From Streptomyces rubiginosohelvolus (GTDB taxonomy: Bacteria; Actinomycetota; Actinomycetes; Streptomycetales; Streptomycetaceae): 64,000 nt of DNA. The notes under the pieces are model-generated. The model was not told where the DNA came from, searched no databases, and saw only the letters and a program-made list of their open reading frames with translations. Position 1 is the first letter of the stretch, and the number at the start of each line of letters is the position of its first letter. A program made the translations under genes and the position numbers. Shown piece by piece: positions 59,439-64,000 of this stretch. The stretch spans positions 1 to 64,000 of the forward strand of contig NZ_BMTW01000003.1 in NCBI RefSeq assembly GCF_014649875.1. The letters are read 5' to 3'.

Positions 59439-60119
59439 ATGAGCTTCGACCCCCGGTACCCCCAGCCGCAGGCCCCCGCCCCCGGTGCGCGCTCCACCCG
59501 CAACCGGGCCATCGCCATAGGGCTGGGCGCCGCCGTCGTGGCCGGTCTCGTCGCTTTCGGCTCGTTCCTGCTGCTGGAGAACTCCGCGGCCGACGAGAAG
59601 TCCGACAACGCCTCGGCGGCCCACGACGGCAAGCACCCGGGCGGGCACGGCGGCGCCAAGGGCGGGGCCATCGAGGGGCTGAAGTCCTGGGACGCGGCGA
59701 AGCTCGGCCGCCAGCATGTGGCGGGGACGGTGGACTATCCGATGAAGCCTCCGGTCGGCGGCGACCACAACGCGTCCTGGATGAACTGCGACGGCGACGT
59801 ATACGAAAAGGCCCTCCCGGACGTCAACGCCGTCCACTCCCTGGAGCACGGCGCGGTCTGGGTCACGTACAACGGCTCGGCAGCCGAGACGGATGTCGCC
59901 GCGCTCGCGGAGCGGGTCGAGAAGACCCCGTTCACCCTGATGAGCCCGTACGCCGGCCAGGAGGGCGCGATCACGCTCAGCGCCTGGGGCAAGCAGGTCA
60001 CCGTGGACTCCGCCGACGACCGGCGGGTGGACCAGTTCCTCACCGAGTACGTCCAGGGCGCCCAGACGCCCGAGCCCGGCGCCCCCTGCACCGGCGGGCT
60101 GGCGACGGTGCCGCAGTGA
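59439..60119 (+). CDS. DUF3105-domain membrane-anchored protein
   Basis: 226 aa from ATG 59439. One N-terminal TM helix (about 25-45, AIAIGLGAAVVAGLVAFGSF), a His/Gly/Lys-rich linker (HDGKHPGGHGGAKGG), then the DUF3105 domain with HVAGTVDYPMKPPVGGDH, NCDGDVYEK and SLEHGAVWVTY; His and Cys residues could bind metal. Extracytoplasmic. The stop overlaps the DUF305 GTG by GTGA. The pair is often found next to copper genes. Confidence 0.85.
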   Translation: MSFDPRYPQPQAPAPGARSTRNRAIAIGLGAAVVAGLVAFGSFLLLENSAADEKSDNASAAHDGKHPGGHGGAKGGAIEGLKSWDAAKLGRQHVAGTVDYPMKPPVGGDHNASWMNCDGDVYEKALPDVNAVHSLEHGAVWVTYNGSAAETDVAALAERVEKTPFTLMSPYAGQEGAITLSAWGKQVTVDSADDRRVDQFLTEYVQGAQTPEPGAPCTGGLATVPQ

Positions 60120-60844
60120 CCGGCACGACAGACCCTACGGACCCGGCACCGACTGCCGAGCGGCGGAAGACCGCGCGTGTGCGGTGGGCGGCCGGGGCCG
60201 CCGTGGCCCTCGCCCTGCTCTTCGCCGGGGCCGCCGCCGTCGCCGCCGCCCGTGAGGACGGTTCCGCGCCCCGCGCGGCCGGTGCGCCCGCCTCGGACTC
60301 TGCCGACGCCGGGTTCGCCCGGGACATGGCCGTCCACCATCAGCAGGCCGTCGAGATGTCGTTCATCGTCCGCGACCGTACGGAGGACGAGGACGTCCGC
60401 CGTCTCGCGTACGACATCGCCAACACCCAGGCCAACCAGCGCGGCATGCTCCTCGGCTGGCTCGACCTCTGGGGGCTGCCCAAGGTCGCGGGCGGTGACC
60501 GACGCCCGATGGCCTGGATGGGCGGCGGCGAAGGCGACGGTGGGCATGAGCATGGTGGGCACCGGCCGGACCGGGGCAGCGACGGTGTGCTCATGGCCGG
60601 AATGGCTTCCCGCGCCGAGCTGGAGCGGCTCGCGCGTCTCGACGGCAAGCAGGCCGAGGTCTTCTACCTCCAGCTCATGACGGACCACCACAAGGGCGGC
60701 GTCGCCATGGCCGAGGCCTGCGCCTCCCGCTGCACCGTCCCGGTGGAGCAGCGGCTCGCCCAAGGCATGGTCGAGGGGCAGCAGTCCGAGCTGGGGCTCA
60801 TGCGCGACATGCTCACCGAGCGGAAGGCCCGGCCCCGGTCCTGA
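60116..60844 (+). CDS. DUF305-domain protein
   Basis: 242 aa, GTG start overlapping the DUF3105 stop, translationally coupled. TM helix about 23-45, then two DUF305 halves, each with paired His: AVHHQQAVEMS (HHxQAxxM) and TDHHKGGVAMA. Between them is a His/Gly-rich stretch (GDGGHEHGGHRP). DUF305 proteins occur in copper-tolerance contexts. The 157-bp gap after the gene shows no other gene. Confidence 0.87.
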   Translation: MTGTTDPTDPAPTAERRKTARVRWAAGAAVALALLFAGAAAVAAAREDGSAPRAAGAPASDSADAGFARDMAVHHQQAVEMSFIVRDRTEDEDVRRLAYDIANTQANQRGMLLGWLDLWGLPKVAGGDRRPMAWMGGGEGDGGHEHGGHRPDRGSDGVLMAGMASRAELERLARLDGKQAEVFYLQLMTDHHKGGVAMAEACASRCTVPVEQRLAQGMVEGQQSELGLMRDMLTERKARPRS

Positions 60845-61001
60845 GCCCGGGGCCACGGCCCGGACGACGCGCGTCAGCCTGCGTCCTCGCGTCGGCGCAC
60901 CCGAACGGGTGATTGCGGTCGCGCGTGCGTCCCCCGCCGATGACGATGGGTGCGCTCGGGGCCGTACGGCAGTGCCATCGGCACGCAGGAGGAAATCCCC
61001 C

Positions 61002-61427
61002 ATGACGACCGCCAAAGACATCATGCACAGCGGGGCCCGCTGGATCCCGGCCCACGAGACCCTCGACCGTGCGGCGCAGCTGATGCGCGAGCACAACGTG
61101 GGCGCCCTGCCCGTCTCCGCCGACGGCGACTCGGACCGGATGGTCGGCATCATCACCGACCGCGACATCGTCGTCGGCTGTGTGGCCAAGGGGCACGACC
61201 CGTCGAAGGTCACGGCGGGCGATCTGGCGCAGGGCACGCCCCGCTGGATCGAGGCGGAGGCCGATGTGGACGCGGTCCTGGAGGAGATGCAGACCCACCG
61301 CATCCGCCGGCTGCCCGTCGTCGAGAACAAGAAGCTGGTCGGCATGATCAGCGAGGCCGACCTCGCGCAGCACCTCACCGAGGAGCAGATCGCGGGCTGG
61401 GCGGAGAAGGTCTACTCCCGCAGCTGA
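61002..61427 (+). CDS. Tandem-CBS-domain protein
   Basis: 141 aa, two CBS motifs: about 5-65 (AKDIMHSGARWIPAHETLDRAAQLM...VGIITDRDIV) and about 73-130 (ARWIEAEADVDAV...RIRRLPVVENKKLVGMISEADLA). Stand-alone CBS pairs bind adenine nucleotides and modulate partners; in Streptomyces many such genes respond to stress. AGGAGG ribosome site at best spacing. Not obviously copper-linked, though it sits between copper-type genes. Confidence 0.9.
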   Translation: MTTAKDIMHSGARWIPAHETLDRAAQLMREHNVGALPVSADGDSDRMVGIITDRDIVVGCVAKGHDPSKVTAGDLAQGTPRWIEAEADVDAVLEEMQTHRIRRLPVVENKKLVGMISEADLAQHLTEEQIAGWAEKVYSRS

Positions 61428-61509
61428 GAGGCCCCGTCGTGCGCGTGACAGCTGCCCGGCGCCCCTGGTCCGCTTCGGCGGGAGGGTGCCGGGCCGCCGC
61501 CCGTCCGTA

Positions 61510-61524
61510 TACCCGCCGGGGGTA
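61510..61524. promoter_or_regulatory. CsoR-like copper operator TACCC-GCCGG-GGGTA
   Basis: The inverted repeat TACCC/GGGTA with a 5-bp spacer resembles Streptomyces CsoR (copper-sensing repressor) sites. It overlaps TAGGGT (61523-61528), a -10-like element that ends seven bases before the DUF6153 ATG, so repression would block a leaderless promoter. Confidence 0.6.
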
Positions 61525-61535
61525 GGGTGGCCCGC

Positions 61536-61955
61536 ATGGCGGGCAGGACGCGGAGCAGGAGCGTGACGTACGGGCAGCTGATGCTGTTCGCCGCCCTGCT
61601 GTTCGGCATCGTCACCATGCATACGGTCGGGCATCCGGCCGAGCACGGCGAATCGGCCGCGATGTCGGCGACCTCCGCGTCGTCGGCTGCGTCGCCGGGT
61701 GCCATGGACGAGCACCCCTCGCAGCACGGCTCCCCCGGGGCCGATGCCCCCATGAGCGGCATGGATCCGCTCTCCGTCTGCCTCGCCGTCCTCGGTGTCT
61801 GGGGCCTCGCCCTCGTCGGCTCCTGGCTGCTCGGGCTGCGCGCCGACGGGCGGCCTCTCGGTACGCCGGTGGGGGCGGGGCTCCTGCGCGTGCTGCGGCC
61901 GAATCCGCCTCCCCCGATATCGGTGCTCGCCAGCGTCTCGGTGCTGCGCATTTAG
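61536..61955 (+). CDS. DUF6153-like small membrane protein
   Basis: 139 aa from ATG 61536; the in-frame GTG 61527 lies within the -10-like element and is less likely. TM helix about 12-33, a Met/His/Ser-rich extracytoplasmic loop (HGESAAMSATSAS, MDEHPSQHGSPGADAPMSGMD), and TM helix about 82-102 (VCLAVLGVWGLALVGSWLLG). Met and His patches suit copper binding. With a CsoR-like site upstream and a multicopper oxidase downstream (70 bp) it probably belongs to a copper operon. Confidence 0.7.
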   Translation: MAGRTRSRSVTYGQLMLFAALLFGIVTMHTVGHPAEHGESAAMSATSASSAASPGAMDEHPSQHGSPGADAPMSGMDPLSVCLAVLGVWGLALVGSWLLGLRADGRPLGTPVGAGLLRVLRPNPPPPISVLASVSVLRI

Positions 61956-62025
61956 GAGTGGGCGTCTCACCTCCGCCCCTTCCCTAAACCACCGGATCAC
62001 CCAGTACTTCAGAGGTGTCTTCAGC

Positions 62026-63618
62026 ATGCCCATGCACCAATTCCCCCGCCGCGCCGTGCTCGGCGCCGCTCTCGCCGTCGCCGGTACGGGAGCCCTCGCC
62101 GCCTGTTCCGACGGCGGCAGCGGCCACGGCGGCGCCCACTCCCCCGGCGGCGGGGCCCAGGACTCCGGTACGTACGTCACGCCCGGCGGCAAGGAGGTCG
62201 AGGCCGCCGAGGCGGCGCGCGGCTCCGGGCCCGTACGGAAGGTCTCCCTCACCGCCACCCGGACCCGGCTCGATCTGGGCGGCGGCACCACCGTCGCCTC
62301 CTGGGCCTACGGGGACCGGCTGCCCGGGCGTGAGGTGCGGGTGACGGCCGGGGACACCCTCGCCCTCACCCTGGCCAACCACCTTCCGCAGCCCACCTCC
62401 CTGCACTGGCACGGGCTCGCGCTGCGCAACGACATGGACGGGGTTCCCGGGCTGACCCAGCGGGACATCGCCCCGGGGGCCGAGTTCGCCTACCGGTTCG
62501 CCGTACCGCATCCGGGGACGTACTGGTTCCACCCGCACTCCGGTGTCCAGCAGGACCGGGGGCTGTACGCGCCGCTGATCGTCGAGGACCCGAAGGAGCC
62601 GTTGGCGTACGACAAGGAGTGGGTCGTCGTCCTCGACGACTGGGTCGACGGGGTGGACGGGTCCACTCCGGACGCCGTCCTCGATGAGTTGTCCGGAGGT
62701 ATGAGCGGCGGCGGGCACGGCGGGATGGATCATGGCGCGCACACCATGTCCGGTTCCGGTGAGGACGATCCCGGTGACAGCGGGCCCTCCCGGATGATGA
62801 TGGGCGCCCGCAGTGAGCTGCTCGGGGGCGACGCCGGAGATGTCGCCTATCCGCACTACCTCGTCAACGGGCGCGTCGCGGACGATCCGGAGACGTTCCG
62901 GGCGCGGCCCGGGGACCGTATCCGGCTGCGGATCATCAACGCAGGCGGCGACACCGCCTACCGCGTCGCGCTCGGCGGGCACCGGATGACCGTGACGCAC
63001 ACCGACGGGTTCCCTGTCCGGCACACCACGGGGGACGCGCTGCTGCTGGGGATGGGTGAGCGGTACGACGTCCTCGTCACCGCCGGGGACGGGGTCTTCC
63101 CGCTGACCGCCCTGGCCGAGGGGAAGAAGGCGGCCGCCCTCGCCGTCCTGCGGACCGGGGGCGGGGCCGCGCCCGCCGCCTCCGTACGGCCGAAGGAGCT
63201 GGAGGGAAAGGTGGTGCAGGCGGGGCGGCTCGCGCCCGACCCGTCGGTGGCGCTGCCCGCCCGTCTGCCGGACCGGACCATCCGGATGAGGCTCACCGGC
63301 GGGATGGCGATGTACGACTGGGCCTTCGACGGACAGCCGTACGACGCGAAGCGGCGGCGGCCGGTGGAGGCGGGCGAGCGGGTGCGGCTGATCTTCGACA
63401 ACGGGACGGCCATGTGGCATCCGCTGCATCTGCACGGGCACACGTTCGCGCTCGGCGGGAACGCCGCCGGGGCCCGTAAGGACACCGCGATCGTGCTGCC
63501 GCACCGGTCGTTGACGGTGGACTTCGACGCCGACAACCCGGGGCTGTGGATGGTCCACTGCCACAACGTCTACCACGCGGAGGCGGGGATGATGACGGTC
63601 CTCGGTTACCGGGGCTGA
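62026..63618 (+). CDS. Tat-exported multicopper oxidase (lipoprotein)
   Basis: 530 aa. Signal peptide with RR (FPRRAVLGAALAVAG) and lipobox ALAAC (C27): a Tat-type lipoprotein. Copper sites: HWHG near 127, HPHSG near 169, HPLHLHGH near 464 and HCHNVYHAEAGM near 512, which together supply the T1 and trinuclear ligands. A Met/His-rich insert (about 222-265, GGGHGGMDHGAHTMSG) resembles the Met-rich segment of CueO. Probably detoxifies Cu(I). Alternative ATG at 62032. Confidence 0.92.
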   Translation: MPMHQFPRRAVLGAALAVAGTGALAACSDGGSGHGGAHSPGGGAQDSGTYVTPGGKEVEAAEAARGSGPVRKVSLTATRTRLDLGGGTTVASWAYGDRLPGREVRVTAGDTLALTLANHLPQPTSLHWHGLALRNDMDGVPGLTQRDIAPGAEFAYRFAVPHPGTYWFHPHSGVQQDRGLYAPLIVEDPKEPLAYDKEWVVVLDDWVDGVDGSTPDAVLDELSGGMSGGGHGGMDHGAHTMSGSGEDDPGDSGPSRMMMGARSELLGGDAGDVAYPHYLVNGRVADDPETFRARPGDRIRLRIINAGGDTAYRVALGGHRMTVTHTDGFPVRHTTGDALLLGMGERYDVLVTAGDGVFPLTALAEGKKAAALAVLRTGGGAAPAASVRPKELEGKVVQAGRLAPDPSVALPARLPDRTIRMRLTGGMAMYDWAFDGQPYDAKRRRPVEAGERVRLIFDNGTAMWHPLHLHGHTFALGGNAAGARKDTAIVLPHRSLTVDFDADNPGLWMVHCHNVYHAEAGMMTVLGYRG

Positions 63619-63740
63619 CCTTCCGCGACTCTCGGTGGGCGGCGCGGACAGCCGCTCCCACCTGCGGTTCCGGTGGGCCGGAGCAGATTTTGCCCGGCCC
63701 GCCGGGACATCGCGTCAGAAAGACGATTACACTGGCGGAC

Positions 63741-64000
63741 GTGCCTCAACTACGCCTCGCACTGAATCAGATCGACTCGACCGTCGGCGACCTCGCCGGC
63801 AACTCCGAGGCGATCGTCCACTGGACCCGGCACGCCGCCGAGCAGGGCGCCCACCTCGTGGCGTTCCCCGAGATGGTGCTGACCGGATACCCCGTCGAGG
63901 ACCTGGCCCTGCGGTCGTCCTTCGTCGAGGCCTCGCGGCAGGCGCTCCGCGCGCTGGCCGTCCGGCTCGACGCGGAGGGCTTCGGCGAACTGCCGGTCGT
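63741..64000 (+). CDS. nadE: Glutamine-dependent NAD+ synthetase, 3' end outside window
   Basis: First 86 residues from GTG 63741. N-terminal nitrilase-type glutaminase domain: LRLALNQIDSTVGDLAGNSEAI and VAFPEMVLTGYPVEDLALR, where the Glu of FPEM is the catalytic base. The product of such long NadE proteins is NAD from deamido-NAD with glutamine as N donor. TACACT (63728-63733) ends seven bases before the start with no ribosome site, so a leaderless mRNA is likely. Confidence 0.9.
   Translation, partial: MPQLRLALNQIDSTVGDLAGNSEAIVHWTRHAAEQGAHLVAFPEMVLTGYPVEDLALRSSFVEASRQALRALAVRLDAEGFGELPV

Overview
The window is high-GC actinobacterial chromosome, almost certainly Streptomyces. The signs are strong third-position G/C bias, many GTG starts with GTGA stop/start overlaps, leaderless-looking promoters, and Streptomyces gene sets: GlnR-controlled glnII, the malEFG/malR cluster, a DUF1996 protein, GlnE and a GlnA2-type enzyme. 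From memory of S. coelicolor, the order glnII ... malEFG/malR ... glnE ... glnA2 ... nadE matches the core around SCO2210-SCO2241; this was not checked by search. I saw no rRNA, tRNA, CRISPR array, insertion sequence or integrase.

Layout. 0-7 kb: partial aminoglycoside-phosphotransferase-fold protein, DppA-like M55 peptidase with an in-frame 33-bp repeat insertion, small unknowns, ArsC-like protein, a carboxymuconolactone-decarboxylase (CMD) protein divergent from a MocR/PdxR regulator, and a Gfo/Idh/MocA oxidoreductase. 7.2-10 kb: a two-gene unit pairing a TROVE/Ro60-like protein with an intact vWA (MIDAS) domain and an ARPP-1/DUF6569-like partner; this is the least conventional system here. 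10-12.3 kb: glnII behind a textbook double GlnR box, a short leader-peptide-like ORF and a stand-alone PhoB-type winged-helix protein. 12.3-17.8 kb: MMPL transporter divergent from a histidine kinase/response regulator pair, then a MarR/CMD divergent pair with an inverted-repeat operator. 17.8-26.5 kb: secreted DUF1996 protein, lipoprotein, methyltransferase, ferritin-like hydrolase plus ferredoxin-type reductase plus TetR, a DUF2470 protein under an iron box, and a STAND ATPase without the usual HTH.

26.7-41.7 kb is a complete starch/maltodextrin island. It has a secreted two-catalytic-module amylopullulanase, a secreted alpha-amylase with CBM20, the operon malE-malF-malG-alpha-glucosidase-LacI, and a second, paralogous LacI gene (malR) divergent from malE. 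CTTGC-type operators lie at the amylase, malE and malR promoters. A further mal-type promoter drives no visible gene and may make a small RNA. Extracellular enzymes produce maltodextrins, MalEFG imports them, the alpha-glucosidase cleaves them, and the LacI pair would sense them.

41.7-53.8 kb: PAP2 phosphatase, amidohydrolase, APC permease with divergent TetR and palindromic operator, glnE, PPOX-fold protein, PrmC-like methyltransferase, and a 14-TM drug exporter with divergent TetR and overlapping operators. 53.8-57.7 kb is an accessory pocket: a UbiC/GntR regulator whose stop codon sits in a tandem repeat, small unknown ORFs including a TTA-containing coupled mini-ORF, a MerR regulator, and a zinc-ribbon/HNH nuclease that looks like a type IV restriction enzyme. 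57.8-64 kb: glnA2 (probably gamma-glutamylpolyamine synthetase), then a copper-linked group (DUF3105, DUF305, CBS protein, DUF6153, Tat-type multicopper oxidase) with a CsoR-like site, and the 5' end of nadE.

Short tandem repeats of 13, 15, 23, 28 and 33 bp recur at gene ends or inside genes. Two of them alter or set a protein sequence.
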